A stretch of 64,000 nucleotides of DNA from Variovorax sp. OK212 (lineage in GTDB: Bacteria > Pseudomonadota > Gammaproteobacteria > Burkholderiales > Burkholderiaceae_C), in NCBI RefSeq assembly GCF_900112425.1, contig NZ_FOLP01000027.1, positions 19,650 through 83,649 of the forward strand. The letters are read 5' to 3'. Positions 54,395-63,873 of this stretch are shown here, one piece after another. Position 1 is the first letter of the stretch, and each line of letters begins with the position of its first letter. Position numbers and translations under genes: made by a program. A model generated the notes under the pieces. The model was not told where the DNA came from. It saw only the letters and a list, made by a program, of their open reading frames with translations, and did no database searches.

Positions 54395-55315
54395 TCATTG
54401 CCCGACGCGCACGATCACCTTGCCGCGGGCGTGCCCGGTGGCCAGCCGCTCGAGGGCGGATCGCGCTTCGTCGAGCTTGAAGATCGTGTCGGTCACGATC
54501 TGGAGGCGGCCCTGCGCGAACATCCGGAAGGCCTCGGGAAGGAAGCGCACGGCATCCGCGAAGAAGACGGATGTGCCGGCGTGGCCATCGCGGGCGGCGA
54601 TGCCGAACTCCACGGTGGTGGCAATGCGCCCGCCCCGGCCCAGGACCGACCACGACTTCTCCAGGGTGTCGGCGCCGATGGTGTCGAGCACGAGGTCGAT
54701 GTCGCGCAGTTGGGAGAAGTCCTGCGTGCGGTAGTCGATGACCTGGTCGGCGCCCAGGCTGCGAACCAGTTCGTGATTGCGCACGGACCCAGTGGCGATC
54801 ACGCGGGCGCCGGCCGCGTGCGCCAACTGGACGGCCATGCTGCCGACGCCGCCGGCCGCAGCGTGGATGAGCACCGTTTCGCCTTGCTTGAGCGCGCCTA
54901 TGTCAAACAGCGCCTGACTCGCCGTGCCGAACGCGGTAGGAAGCGCTGCGCCCTGCTCGAAGCTCATTGCCTCGGGCATCACGAGGACGCTGCCGGCGTT
55001 GATCACGACCTGCTTGGCCAAGGCCCCGCCGGCGCCCGGCTGCGTGCGACCTACGACCCGGTCACCCGCCTTCAGGTGCGAGGCCTCGGCGCCGACCGAT
55101 TCGACGACGCCGCTGAAATCGGTGCCCGGCACGTAGGGCAGTTCGATGGGGAACACCTGCTGCATGTAGCCGGCGACGATCTTGAGATCGAGCGGGTTGA
55201 GCGCGACGGCTTCGACGCGAACGACGATCTCGTCGGCCTGCGGGATGCGAGGCGTGACCGCGCCGATGGTGACGACTTCGGGGCCGCCGAACGCATGGAT
55301 GATGGCTGCTTTCAT
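54395..55315 (-). CDS. NADP-dependent quinone oxidoreductase (MDR family)
   Basis: 306 aa. N-terminal GroES-like domain (ALNPLDLKIVAGYMQQ, PYVPGTDFSGVVESVGAEA) and Rossmann motif HAAAGGVGSMAVQLAHAAGA. No zinc ligands. Second gene of the operon, 19 bp after the SnoaL-like gene. It may reduce quinones or enones from the same pathway as the adjacent SDRs. Confidence 0.9.
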   Translation of the reverse strand: MKAAIIHAFGGPEVVTIGAVTPRIPQADEIVVRVEAVALNPLDLKIVAGYMQQVFPIELPYVPGTDFSGVVESVGAEASHLKAGDRVVGRTQPGAGGALAKQVVINAGSVLVMPEAMSFEQGAALPTAFGTASQALFDIGALKQGETVLIHAAAGGVGSMAVQLAHAAGARVIATGSVRNHELVRSLGADQVIDYRTQDFSQLRDIDLVLDTIGADTLEKSWSVLGRGGRIATTVEFGIAARDGHAGTSVFFADAVRFLPEAFRMFAQGRLQIVTDTIFKLDEARSALERLATGHARGKVIVRVGQ

Positions 55316-55334
55316 GGCTTGCTTCTTCTCTTGT

Positions 55335-55781
55335 TCAAGCTTGGGCCGGGAACTGGCCCAGCTGCAGGAAGAGGCCGAACCAGTCTTCCATGTGCCACGT
55401 CGTGGTCACGCGGCCATCCATGAGGGTGTGGAACTCGTGCAGGCGAAAGCTCACCTGCTTTCCCGTCGCGGCGATGCCGAAGAGCGGGCCCTTGTGGGTG
55501 CCGCTGATCTCAGCGCGGACGCCGATCTTGCCGGGCTCCTGCACCATGTCGTGGATGGTGATCCGCACATCCGGAAAGGCTTCCGCAACGCTGCGGATGA
55601 TGGTCTTGATGCCTTGCGGTCCGGGCTCCTGGCCCGGTGCCAGGGGGATGTCGTCCCAATCCGGCGCGAGGACGCTGTCGACGAGGTCCAGGTTCTGGTC
55701 GGTGAAGGCGCGGTAGAAAGTCTCCACGGCTTCGCGCTCGACGCGCAAGCGGGTGGCAAGTTGTTGATCGATGGATTGCAT
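55335..55781 (-). CDS. SnoaL-like ester cyclase/polyketide cyclase-fold protein
   Basis: 148 aa NTF2-like fold: VETFYRAFTDQNLDLVDSVL, APDWDDIPL, QGIKTIIRSVAEAFPDVRIT and a C-terminal WHMEDWFGLFLQLG. Typical of stand-alone SnoaL proteins annotated as ester cyclases. First gene of the operon; ATG 55781, 93 bp from the divergent LysR start. The long frame upstream (to 56525) overlaps lysR and is a shadow. Confidence 0.85.
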   Translation of the reverse strand: MQSIDQQLATRLRVEREAVETFYRAFTDQNLDLVDSVLAPDWDDIPLAPGQEPGPQGIKTIIRSVAEAFPDVRITIHDMVQEPGKIGVRAEISGTHKGPLFGIAATGKQVSFRLHEFHTLMDGRVTTTWHMEDWFGLFLQLGQFPAQA

Positions 55782-55874
55782 TCGGGAACTCGATGGTTGG
55801 TGTCGGTGAGGTGATTCTGCGAACCGGCCTAAAATCCGTCCAACAAATAATCGATATAGATCAATATCAATATC
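55782..55874. promoter_or_regulatory. Divergent promoter, redox operon / LysR
   Basis: AT-rich, with GATAT (55853-55857) and ATATC (55864-55868) as inverted repeat and CAATAT repeated in tandem just before the LysR ATG. A fitting LysR-box position for control of both directions. Confidence 0.45.
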
Positions 55875-56789
55875 ATGGATTTTCACGGCATCGATCTGAA
55901 CCTTCTCGTGGCCTTCGACGCGCTCATGGGCGAGCGAAACGTCACGCGCGCGGCCACACGCGTCGGCGTCAGCCAACCGGCCATGAGCGCGGCACTGTCT
56001 CGCCTGCGGACGCTGCTGGCAGATCCCTTGTTCCTGCGGGCTGCGGGCGGATTGCTGCCGACCCAGCGTGCGAGGGAACTGGCCGAGCCCTTGTCCCAAG
56101 CGCTCGCGCAGATCAAGGCGACCCTCGTCACCGGGGAGCCGTTCGTGCCGGGCAAGGCGTCGCTCGTCTTCAACCTGGGGCTGCAGGACTACCCGACCTT
56201 CGTGCTGCTGCCCCCGCTTCTGAAAGCGCTGGCGCGGGAGGCGCCGGGCATCGCGCTGAACGTGCGCGCCTTCAACGATCGCAACCATGCCGTCGATCTC
56301 TTGGACGCAGGCGCCATCGATGCGGCCATCGGCGTCGCGCCCACGCAGTCGGACGGACGCATCTCGACGATGCCTTTGCTGAGGGACGAGTTCGTCACCA
56401 TCGTTGCGCGCGACAACCCGGCCGCCCGCCGCGGAATGACGCTGAAAAGCTTCCTGACGCTGTCGCACGTGCTCGTGTCGCCCGAGGGTGAGCGCCACGG
56501 CATCGTCGACCAGGCACTCGCGCAACAGGGCAAGACGCGCACGCTGGGACTGACCATGCCGCAGATGTTCGCCGTGCCAGTGGTTGTAGCGAGCACCCTG
56601 ATGTCGGCCACGCTGCTGCGCAGATTCGCGCTCTCATCGGAGGCGGCGGACGACCTCGTGCTGTTTCCGCCGCCAGTCGACCTGCCCGAGATCACGTTTC
56701 ACCTAACATGGCATCGGCGAAACGACGCCAGCCTGGCTCAGACGTGGCTGCGGAATCTCATCGCATCGACCTCTGAGCTGCTGCAGTGA
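55875..56789 (+). CDS. LysR-family transcriptional regulator
   Basis: 304 aa of the NodD/SyrM-like branch: HGIDLNLLVAFDALMGERNV, RVGVSQPAMSAALSRLRTLL, and a PBP2 ligand domain with LNVRAFNDRNHAVDLLDAGA. Divergent from the SnoaL/MDR/SDR operon, its probable target. Confidence 0.93.
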   Translation: MDFHGIDLNLLVAFDALMGERNVTRAATRVGVSQPAMSAALSRLRTLLADPLFLRAAGGLLPTQRARELAEPLSQALAQIKATLVTGEPFVPGKASLVFNLGLQDYPTFVLLPPLLKALAREAPGIALNVRAFNDRNHAVDLLDAGAIDAAIGVAPTQSDGRISTMPLLRDEFVTIVARDNPAARRGMTLKSFLTLSHVLVSPEGERHGIVDQALAQQGKTRTLGLTMPQMFAVPVVVASTLMSATLLRRFALSSEAADDLVLFPPPVDLPEITFHLTWHRRNDASLAQTWLRNLIASTSELLQ

Positions 56790-57540
56790 ACATGCCTCGA
56801 ACGATCTGCGCAGGGAAATCCATCCCGGAGATTTGAGTGGAATGTGGCGTCAGCGTGCCCCGAAGAGCGGACGGCCGAGGCCGGGGAGCAACGAAGCGAT
56901 CCATTGCAAAGCAGTCACCCGTCGCCTGCGGCTGATGTATCTGCGTGGCCGAATTAGGTCATTCGCTCGTTAACAGGGAAACCCGTGGTCCAGCTTCCTC
57001 GTGCTCGTGAAGCAACTGAAGTACGACCACCTCAAAAAGAATCGTAGTCCCGCTGACCATGGAGGTCCTCGTTGTCTGGATAGATCAGCAGGGACTCGTC
57101 ATCCACAACTGCAGCGCCAAGATCGATTAGGTGCGCATTCAGCATCTCGCAAGCGACTTGCAAGCCCCATATTTATGGCGAACACGAGACGGCGAGTTTC
57201 AAGTTACTGGGACTGCTACTACCACAGTCACCTCTTAACGCTGCAGTCCTACCCGCCTTCGTAGCACTCGAAGCGATTGAAAAATGGCTGGCGCATCGTA
57301 GCCATCTCGTGACGGCATGATGAGTTCGGAATTCGCATGCAGATTTGGTGATGATGGTTGGCTGCTCACGCGCTTGCAGTCCGACGCCGGGGCTAATTCC
57401 AGAGGCACCCTCACGATCCTGGCAAGGGAAAGCTATCCCGCTCCCGATTTCGCCTGGCAACGCCCCCCGTCCGCTGAGTACGGGCTCCACGGATACTCGG
57501 CGCGCGGCCTGTCACTGCTCCTGGGCCTCAAGCACCAAAC
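56790..57540. other. Gene-poor stretch with possible coding scrap
   Basis: At 57059-57240 the plus strand reads MEVLVVWIDQQGLVIHNCSA, a TAG, then VRIQHLASDLQAPYLWRTRD in the same frame, ending TTTVTS and a stop. It may be a small gene with a nonsense mutation; family not recognised. Nothing else is apparent. Confidence 0.3.
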
Positions 57541-58518
57541 TCATTCGGCCGTGATGTTCGCAGTCTTGATTATCTGCGCCCACTTGCGTGTTTCGCTCGC
57601 AATGAATGCGCTGAAATCCTCGCTCGTGCCCCCTCGAAGCTGCAGTCCGGCGGCCTCGGCCTTGCGACGGACATCCGCGTCGGTCACCGCGGCATTGATC
57701 TCGGCATTCAGCCGTGCAACGACGTTGGCCGGCGTGCCGGCCGGCGCGAGCATGCCGTACCAACCGTAGCCCACCACGGAAGGCAGTCCCTGCTCCCGGA
57801 TGGTCGGAGCCTGCGGGTAAAGCGGCGTGCGCTCTTCCGTGGCCACGCCTAGAACGCGCAGCTTGCCGGCCTGTATGTGCGGAATGGCGGTCGAGATGGC
57901 GGTCAGCGTGGCGTCGATCCGCCCGGCAAGAAGCTCGGTGTAGGCCGCCGCGTCGCCGCGGTACTGCACCACGATGCCCTTCGCGCCGGAGGCGCGCAGC
58001 AGCAGCTCGGCCGTCAAGTGCGGCGCGGACCCCGCCCCAGGCGATCCGAAGGTCGCGCCCTTAGGGTCGGCCTTCGCGTGCTTGATGAACTCCGCAAGCG
58101 ACTTGTACGGCGCGTCGGCATTGACCACCAGGAACAAGGGAGCGATAGCCGTGCTGGCGATCGAGGCGAAGCTCTTGTGCACGTCATACGGCAGGTCCTT
58201 GTACAGCGCCTCTCCGATGGCGATCGGTGCCGCCGCATGAAGCAGCGTGTAGCCGTCCGCCGGTGCCTTGGCGACGAAATCGTTGGCGATCCGCGTGCCG
58301 GCGCCGGCCTTGTTCTCGACCACGACGCCCTGCCCGAGCCTTCGCGCGAGGAAGTCGCCGAGAACGCGCGTCAGGATGTCGTTCGACCCGCCCGCCCCGT
58401 AAGGAGAAATCAGGCGTATCGGCCGCGCCGGCCAAGCCTGCGCGAAGCTCGATGCACTCCAGGGAAGCGCCAGGCCGGCTGCGGCGGTTGCGAGAAGGTG
58501 TCGGCGGTTCATCGTCAT
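57541..58518 (-). CDS. Bug/TctC-family tripartite tricarboxylate transporter substrate-binding protein
   Basis: 325 aa periplasmic receptor. Tat/Sec-like leader MNRRHLLATAAAGLALPWSA with cleavage after SSFAQA. The Bug signature follows: WPARPIRLISPYGAGGSNDI, VVVENKAGAGTRIANDFVAK, ADGYTLL and FGSPGAGSAPHL. ATG 58518 has GGAGA upstream. It closes an operon with a CoA-transferase and a DUF1254 protein, suggesting uptake of an organic acid that is then activated as a CoA ester. No tctAB lies beside it. Confidence 0.93.
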   Translation of the reverse strand: MTMNRRHLLATAAAGLALPWSASSFAQAWPARPIRLISPYGAGGSNDILTRVLGDFLARRLGQGVVVENKAGAGTRIANDFVAKAPADGYTLLHAAAPIAIGEALYKDLPYDVHKSFASIASTAIAPLFLVVNADAPYKSLAEFIKHAKADPKGATFGSPGAGSAPHLTAELLLRASGAKGIVVQYRGDAAAYTELLAGRIDATLTAISTAIPHIQAGKLRVLGVATEERTPLYPQAPTIREQGLPSVVGYGWYGMLAPAGTPANVVARLNAEINAAVTDADVRRKAEAAGLQLRGGTSEDFSAFIASETRKWAQIIKTANITAE

Positions 58519-58546
58519 TTTTTTGTCTCCGTTGATTTTCTGGGCG

Positions 58547-59833
58547 TCAGAGGCGCTGGATCGGCGGATAGTCGAATCGCAGCGCCAAGTGATCGGCATG
58601 CGGTTGATAGAGCCGCAGCACGACATAGAACGATTCGCCCTTCGGCGTGGGAAGCCAGTTGGCCCCGGGTCCCGGATCCACGGCCTGGAGCCTGATGGCA
58701 AGGCCGCCGTCGGCGTCGCAGTGCAAGCCCGGCGTGCGGTCGCCGATCGAGTACCGATGGATGGGGTTGTCAACGAAGAGGCAGTCGCTGCGACGGTACA
58801 TCGTGAGCGACCAGAAAGCGTCCACCTTCAGCCCTTTTCCCGGCGCGAATCGCAGTTCGTAGCGCTGCGATCCATCCAGCGGCGCCCCGCGCGAGTCCAC
58901 TTCCGCGGTCGGGTACATCGCCTCCTCCACGCCCAACGCACCGATGAAGTTGCGCGCGATGCGGGCGCGCGTCAGGTAATCGTCACCCCAGTTGTCCTTC
59001 ACCATGACAGGGATGGCCCAGCCGCCGCCCAGATCGTGAGGCTGATTGCTCGTTCGCAGCCGCTCGTAGACGGCCGCAAGCGTCGGTGCGAGATCGTCGG
59101 CCGCTGGGGGCCATGTCAGGTTCTCGCTTGGCGCCGGCGGATTGCGTCGCAACACAGCGCTCACGATGCGCAGGTACAGGTCTGCCGACGGGACAACCGC
59201 ATCACGGCCATCGATCCACGTGTCCACCCGCATCGCTGCATCGGCGCCATCCAGGCGGACGAGACGCATCGAGGATTGCGACGCCCGCACGCGAGCGGCA
59301 TCTTCGCCATCGTCCTCCACGAGGTGGCGACCGATCACCCAGACGTCGCTTCCCGGCGCGGCTACCGTCGTCGTGATGTCGGCCGGAACGATGCCATGCC
59401 AGCCGGGGCGGTGCACCAGCGTGCGCTGAGGTCTGTTGCCTGTCGTGCGGCGCCCGATATAGGCAAACGGGTTGGTCCAAGCGTCAAGCAGCCCCAGCGT
59501 CCAGTAGCGATCGCCCATCTCGGGCGTCTCGACGATCACCGGTCCTTCGGACAGATCCAGCCAGGCGTTGCTGTAGACCGTGTCATTGTTCGGACTCACG
59601 ACCTCCTTGTCTTCGGGACCCAAGCGACGATGCGTATGGGTGAACTGGTTGACCCACCGCGCGTTCGACTTCGGGTCCGCCGCAGCGAATCCGAGCGTGG
59701 AATGACGGCGCGCGGTCGTTGCGGCACGCATCCTCATCATCTCGAAAAGCGGCAACGTCTGGATCACCAGGTTCTCGCAGCCTTGTGAGATGGAAAGATT
59801 CTTCAGGTTCATGGAATTCATTTCTCGCGTCAT
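58547..59833 (-). CDS. DUF1254/DUF1214 domain protein
   Basis: 428 aa. N-terminal DUF1254 with FEMMRMRA and VSPNNDTVYSNAWLDLSEGP, a WTLGLLDAWTNPFAYIGRRT segment, and C-terminal DUF1214 with LRFAPGKGLKVDAFWSLTMY and YSIGDRTPGL. The biochemical role is unknown; members often lie in catabolic operons. No signal peptide at this start. ATG 59833 overlaps the CoA-transferase stop by four bases. Confidence 0.9.
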   Translation of the reverse strand: MTREMNSMNLKNLSISQGCENLVIQTLPLFEMMRMRAATTARRHSTLGFAAADPKSNARWVNQFTHTHRRLGPEDKEVVSPNNDTVYSNAWLDLSEGPVIVETPEMGDRYWTLGLLDAWTNPFAYIGRRTTGNRPQRTLVHRPGWHGIVPADITTTVAAPGSDVWVIGRHLVEDDGEDAARVRASQSSMRLVRLDGADAAMRVDTWIDGRDAVVPSADLYLRIVSAVLRRNPPAPSENLTWPPAADDLAPTLAAVYERLRTSNQPHDLGGGWAIPVMVKDNWGDDYLTRARIARNFIGALGVEEAMYPTAEVDSRGAPLDGSQRYELRFAPGKGLKVDAFWSLTMYRRSDCLFVDNPIHRYSIGDRTPGLHCDADGGLAIRLQAVDPGPGANWLPTPKGESFYVVLRLYQPHADHLALRFDYPPIQRL

Positions 59834-61038
59834 GCCACCGCGCCGTTGCGGCGAAGCTCGTCGATCTCGCTCTGCGCGAATCCGAGCTCGGCAAGAAGCC
59901 GATCGGTGTCGGCCCCGCAGGAAGGCGCGGCGGCCGGAGTGGCCCGGGGCGCATCGCCCAGCCGGTAGGGCAACGCCAGAGAGGGGTAGCTTTGGCCGTC
60001 GGCGCCGATGGCATCGACCAGGATTCCGCTCGCCTTGACGTCCGCGCTTTGAAGCACTTGCCCGTAGCTGCGCACGAACCCGACAACGATCTGGTTGCGG
60101 CTCAACAGCGCCACGCACTCCTCGCTTGTGAAGAACGAGAGGCACTCGCGCAGCACGATGCGAAGCTCTGCGCGGTGCTGCACCCGCAGCGCGTTGGTGC
60201 GAAACCGTGGGTCCGCGGCGAGCGGCTCGCGCCCCACCACGCGGCAAAACCGCGCCCAGTGCTCCTCTGCATACGCAGACAGCACGATGTGTCCGTCGCG
60301 CGTAGGCACCACCTCTGCGGCGGGCGCATTGTTCGGCTGGCCGTCGCCGATGCGCGTCGGCTCGGGTGCGCCCCCCAGGTAGTCGCACCAGGTGGTGGCC
60401 TGCAAGTGCATCGCCACCTCGAGCAGCGAGGTGCGCAGCGTCTCGCCCCGGCCCGTCTGCACGCGGCCATAAAGCGCCGCGAGCACCGCCTGGGCGCCCA
60501 GGTGCGCAGCGGCCGCGTCGATGATCGGCACCCCCACCTTTTGCGGCAGGCGGTCCCGCTCGCCCGTGACCGACATCAATCCGCTTTCCGCCTGCGCCGC
60601 AATGTCGTAGCCGGGGCGTTCGCTCGAAGGCCCCAGATCCCCGAAGCCCGAGATCGACAGGTAGATGACCTTGGGGAAACGCTCTCGCACCGCAGATGGC
60701 CCGAGACCCAGCGCCTCCACCGCTCCGGGGCGCAGGTTCTGGATCACGACGTCGCTTTCACCGATCAGGCGCCAGGCGATCTCCAGACCCTCCTTGCGCT
60801 TCAAGTCGAGCGCGATCGACTGCTTGCCGCGGCTGTAGGCGCGGATCATCGACTCGCCATAGCGGCCGATGTGCCGGGCCTGGTCCCCCGCCACCGGCTC
60901 GATCTTGATCACCTGCGCGCCAAGCTCCGCGAGGACCATGGCCGCGCCGGGTCCGGCGATGTATTGCCCCATGTCGATCACGCGCACATTCTTGAGCGGG
61001 GCGGCGGGCCTGGTTGTCTCTCTGGATTCGAATGTCAT
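59830..61038 (-). CDS. CaiB/BaiF-family (class III) CoA-transferase
   Basis: 402 aa. Family blocks are VRVIDMGQYIAGPGAAMVLA, GAQVIKIEPVAGDQARHIGR, SRGKQSIALDLKRKEGLEIA, IQNLRPGAVEALGLG and LYLSISGFGDLG-like text, with the nucleophilic Asp in GYDIAAQAESGLMSVTG. Moves CoA between carboxylic acids. First gene of the operon, starting ATG 61038 with a weak ribosome site. Divergent from LysR. Confidence 0.92.
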   Translation of the reverse strand: MTFESRETTRPAAPLKNVRVIDMGQYIAGPGAAMVLAELGAQVIKIEPVAGDQARHIGRYGESMIRAYSRGKQSIALDLKRKEGLEIAWRLIGESDVVIQNLRPGAVEALGLGPSAVRERFPKVIYLSISGFGDLGPSSERPGYDIAAQAESGLMSVTGERDRLPQKVGVPIIDAAAAHLGAQAVLAALYGRVQTGRGETLRTSLLEVAMHLQATTWCDYLGGAPEPTRIGDGQPNNAPAAEVVPTRDGHIVLSAYAEEHWARFCRVVGREPLAADPRFRTNALRVQHRAELRIVLRECLSFFTSEECVALLSRNQIVVGFVRSYGQVLQSADVKASGILVDAIGADGQSYPSLALPYRLGDAPRATPAAAPSCGADTDRLLAELGFAQSEIDELRRNGAVA

Positions 61039-61080
61039 CTGGGCAACGTTATCGCCTGCCCCGATTCTTGAAAATTCGAT

Positions 61081-61104
61081 AATCGTGAGGGAGTGATCAC
61101 GATT
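61081..61104. promoter_or_regulatory. Perfect 8-bp inverted repeat between CaiB gene and LysR
   Basis: AATCGTGA (61081-61088) and TCACGATT (61097-61104) are separated by eight bases, the geometry of a LysR binding site, and sit between the two divergent genes. Confidence 0.6.
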
Positions 61105-61126
61105 GGCTATGACCCAGGATTCCCGA

Positions 61127-62101
61127 ATGGACACGAAAACCGACCGGCTCGTCCGCACCCTGCGCCTGAGGCACCTCGAGTTGCTCGTGGCGCTGTGCGA
61201 AACACCCACGATGCGCGGCGCCGCGGCACGGCTGCACTTGAGCCAGCCTGCCATCAGCAAGATGCTCGGCGAGCTCGAAGGCTGTTTCGGCGCCAGGCTG
61301 TTCGAACGCAGTCATCAGGGCATTCATGCGAATGCGCTGGGTTCGAGTGCCGCATCCAGGGCACGCGCGGTGTTGCACGAATTGTCCCGAGCCACCGAAG
61401 ACGTCGAGGCCATGCAACGCGGCGTGACTGCGGTTCTGCGCGTCGGCGCGCCGTCGGTCACTGCGACCGTTCCAGCGGCCATCGTCAAGCTGCGGGAGCG
61501 GATGCCGGGCGCGGCCGTGCAGTTGCGTGAAGGTCGCGTCCATGAACTCATCCATCGCTTGCTCGACGGGGAACTGGATTGCGTTTTTGGCGCCATCACG
61601 CCCGAGCTGATCTCCAGCGACCTCATTCCGTTGCTCGAGCCCGTCTTGCTGCTGAAGGACGAACTCTGCGTTCTCGCTTCGACCGCGAACCGGGGCATCG
61701 CCGGACGCAGGTTCAAGTGGGCCGACCTCCAAACCGCGCAATGGGTTCTTCCTCCCAAGGAAACACTGGTCAGACAGGCTTTCATGACCGTCTTTCTGAA
61801 CAGCGGCGTCACGCCGCCCGTGCCCGTCATCGAAGCGATGTCCTCGGTCACGATCGGCACCGTGCTTCGCCAGGACCCATCGCTGCTGTGCGCCGTACGG
61901 CTGGAGCATGCGCTGGACGAAGTCGCCAGGGGTGGCGTGCACCGCCTCAAGATCGGGCTGCGGGTCGACCTGCCGTCGTTCGGTCTGTTCTTTCGACGGG
62001 ACGGATTGGAAAGACCGCAGATCCTAACGGAGTTCGTGGATGCCATACAGCACGTCAGCGGGACCACTACGCTGAAAAACTATCGACGATTCAGGTGTTG
62101 A
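61127..62101 (+). CDS. LysR-family transcriptional regulator
   Basis: About 324 aa. HTH: LRLRHLELLVALCETPTMRG, LHLSQPAISKMLGELEGCFG; PBP2-type ligand domain after residue 90. ATG 61127 (with GGA six bases upstream) and ATG 61109 are both possible. Controls, by position, the CoA-transferase/DUF1254/Bug operon. GalR/CbgR-type LysRs in this branch often respond to aromatic or organic acids. Confidence 0.92.
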   Translation: MDTKTDRLVRTLRLRHLELLVALCETPTMRGAAARLHLSQPAISKMLGELEGCFGARLFERSHQGIHANALGSSAASRARAVLHELSRATEDVEAMQRGVTAVLRVGAPSVTATVPAAIVKLRERMPGAAVQLREGRVHELIHRLLDGELDCVFGAITPELISSDLIPLLEPVLLLKDELCVLASTANRGIAGRRFKWADLQTAQWVLPPKETLVRQAFMTVFLNSGVTPPVPVIEAMSSVTIGTVLRQDPSLLCAVRLEHALDEVARGGVHRLKIGLRVDLPSFGLFFRRDGLERPQILTEFVDAIQHVSGTTTLKNYRRFRC

Positions 62102-62374
62102 CCGACAGCGTTGGCAGTCGGCACTCATGGGGTGCGGTTGGTGACTCCGGCCGTAAGGCGTGATCACCACAATGGTGAATGATTTCCTATCTGAGTCTCG
62201 GAATCGCGAACGCTGCCAAGCGGAACTGGTTTCGCAACCAGCCCCCATTGCTGGGACAGACAATTCTGTCACCTCGCCCACCCGGATACAGGTTGTGGAC
62301 AGGGTCCATGCAGGACTTGGCTCTGCGCATTCTGCTGCAATGCTCCCCAGTTGGCATTCAACGCCAACTTAGAT

Positions 62375-62827
62375 CTAACCTTCCAGCGCGGCCTCATCGT
62401 AGTCCCGACGATTGCCTTCAATTCGCCTCCAGTTTTCGTGGATCCACAACGTGAACCCCTCCAGCGCCGGCAGCATGCTGGCGCCCATGTCCGTCAACTC
62501 GTACTCAACCCGTGCAGGCACCTCGGGGTACTGATAGCGGCGCAACAAGCCGTCACGTTCCAGGTTGCGCAGCGTTAGGGTGAGCATGCGCTGAGTGATG
62601 CCTTCGATGCCAGCTTTGAGCACCGTAAACCGCAGCCGGTGGCCAGGGGCTACGGCAAGGTGCGAAATAACCAAAATCGTCCACTTGTCGCCCAGCCGCG
62701 CCAGCACGCTATGCGGGGCGCAAGGCGTGAACAAGGGACCACTCGGCGTTTTGGTGTAGGGACGGCCGTGCACAAAGGCGCCTTGAGCGTTTTTGGTATT
62801 AGTATTTTCTGTTTTCGCCGGTACCAT
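62375..62827 (-). CDS. HxlR-family transcriptional regulator
   Basis: 150 aa winged helix: SVLARLGDKWTILVISHLAV, LRFTVLKAGIEGITQRMLTL, RNLERDGLLRRYQYPEVPAR and VEYELTDMG are the canonical HxlR blocks. ATG 62827 with AAGG upstream. Divergent from the NmrA-like gene, a common pairing in which HxlR represses an oxidoreductase in response to reactive aldehydes or quinones. Confidence 0.92.
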   Translation of the reverse strand: MVPAKTENTNTKNAQGAFVHGRPYTKTPSGPLFTPCAPHSVLARLGDKWTILVISHLAVAPGHRLRFTVLKAGIEGITQRMLTLTLRNLERDGLLRRYQYPEVPARVEYELTDMGASMLPALEGFTLWIHENWRRIEGNRRDYDEAALEG

Positions 62828-62917
62828 TTTTGTGCCTTAGGTTAACGGTGGTGCCCACCAACGCTTGCAGCTTCGATTCGCTCCAATCGTTGCTCTTTTT
62901 GACAAGGGGCAATAGTA

Positions 62918-63844
62918 ATGGGCAATGAAGTTTTGGTTTTCGGTGCCACGGGACAGCAGGGTGGATCGGTGGCGTGGGCGCTACTAAAGGCAGGGTGGCG
63001 AGTGCGTGCGCTCGTGCGAAACCCGAATAGCGCCGGGGCGCTGGCCTTGCGCGATGCGGGCGTTACTCTCATTGAGGGCGAATTCGCGGACGATCGTGCC
63101 ATGCGCCAGGCCATTCATGGCGTGCATGCCGTCTTCAGTGTGCAGCCTAGTTCGGGACAGGGTGCGGTGTTGGGACTAAGCGATGAGGAAGAGGAGCGTT
63201 TTGGCATCGCCATTGCCGAGCTTGCCGCGCAAAGTGGCGTGCAGCACCTGGTTTACTCAAGCACAAGCGCGGTGAGCAGCGGGCTCACGGGCATGGGTCA
63301 TTTCGATAGCAAGCTGCACATCGAAGACCACATCCGAAAGCTGCCCATCAACGCCACCATTCTGAGGCCAGCAGCATTCATGGAAATGCTGCTTATGCCA
63401 GGTTTCGGACTGGATCAAGGGCAATTCAATTTTTTCATGCGGCTGGACCAGCCTATGCAGTTCATCGCCGTGCAAGACATCGGTGTGATCGTCGCAGCCG
63501 TTCTGGCTGACTCCGCGCGTTTTGGCGGCGCGACATTCGAGATCGCAAGCGCTACTGCCACGGGGGCAGACCTGCAAGCGCTGTTTAGCCAAGCCGCAGG
63601 TCGGCACATTGCCTATGCGCGCTTTTCTGACGAAGTCTTGGCGGGGAATGCCTTCCTGCGGCGGCTCACCGAGTTACTGGACGCTGGCCCGTTGGTTGGT
63701 CATGCTGATCTGCCAGCCCTGCGGAAGCTGCATCCGGGACTCCAGACCTTTGAATCGTGGCTTCATGGGCAAGGACGAAAGGCGTTTGAGAACGCGCTGG
63801 GCGCGGCCGGGGCGTGGGCCTATGGCACTGCCAACAAGGAGTAG
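62918..63844 (+). CDS. NmrA/HSCARG-like NAD(P)-binding protein
   Basis: 308 aa atypical SDR. Nucleotide-binding motif VLVFGATGQQGGSVAWALLK, VRALVRNPNS, and HLVYSSTSAVSSG. ILRPAAFMEMLLMPGF follows, as in NmrA proteins. Some members are NADPH redox sensors rather than enzymes. AAGGGG at 62904-62909 supports ATG 62918. Confidence 0.9.
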   Translation: MGNEVLVFGATGQQGGSVAWALLKAGWRVRALVRNPNSAGALALRDAGVTLIEGEFADDRAMRQAIHGVHAVFSVQPSSGQGAVLGLSDEEEERFGIAIAELAAQSGVQHLVYSSTSAVSSGLTGMGHFDSKLHIEDHIRKLPINATILRPAAFMEMLLMPGFGLDQGQFNFFMRLDQPMQFIAVQDIGVIVAAVLADSARFGGATFEIASATATGADLQALFSQAAGRHIAYARFSDEVLAGNAFLRRLTELLDAGPLVGHADLPALRKLHPGLQTFESWLHGQGRKAFENALGAAGAWAYGTANKE

Positions 63845-63873
63845 CGATTGGCGAAAGTAAGCTCAGATGACTG

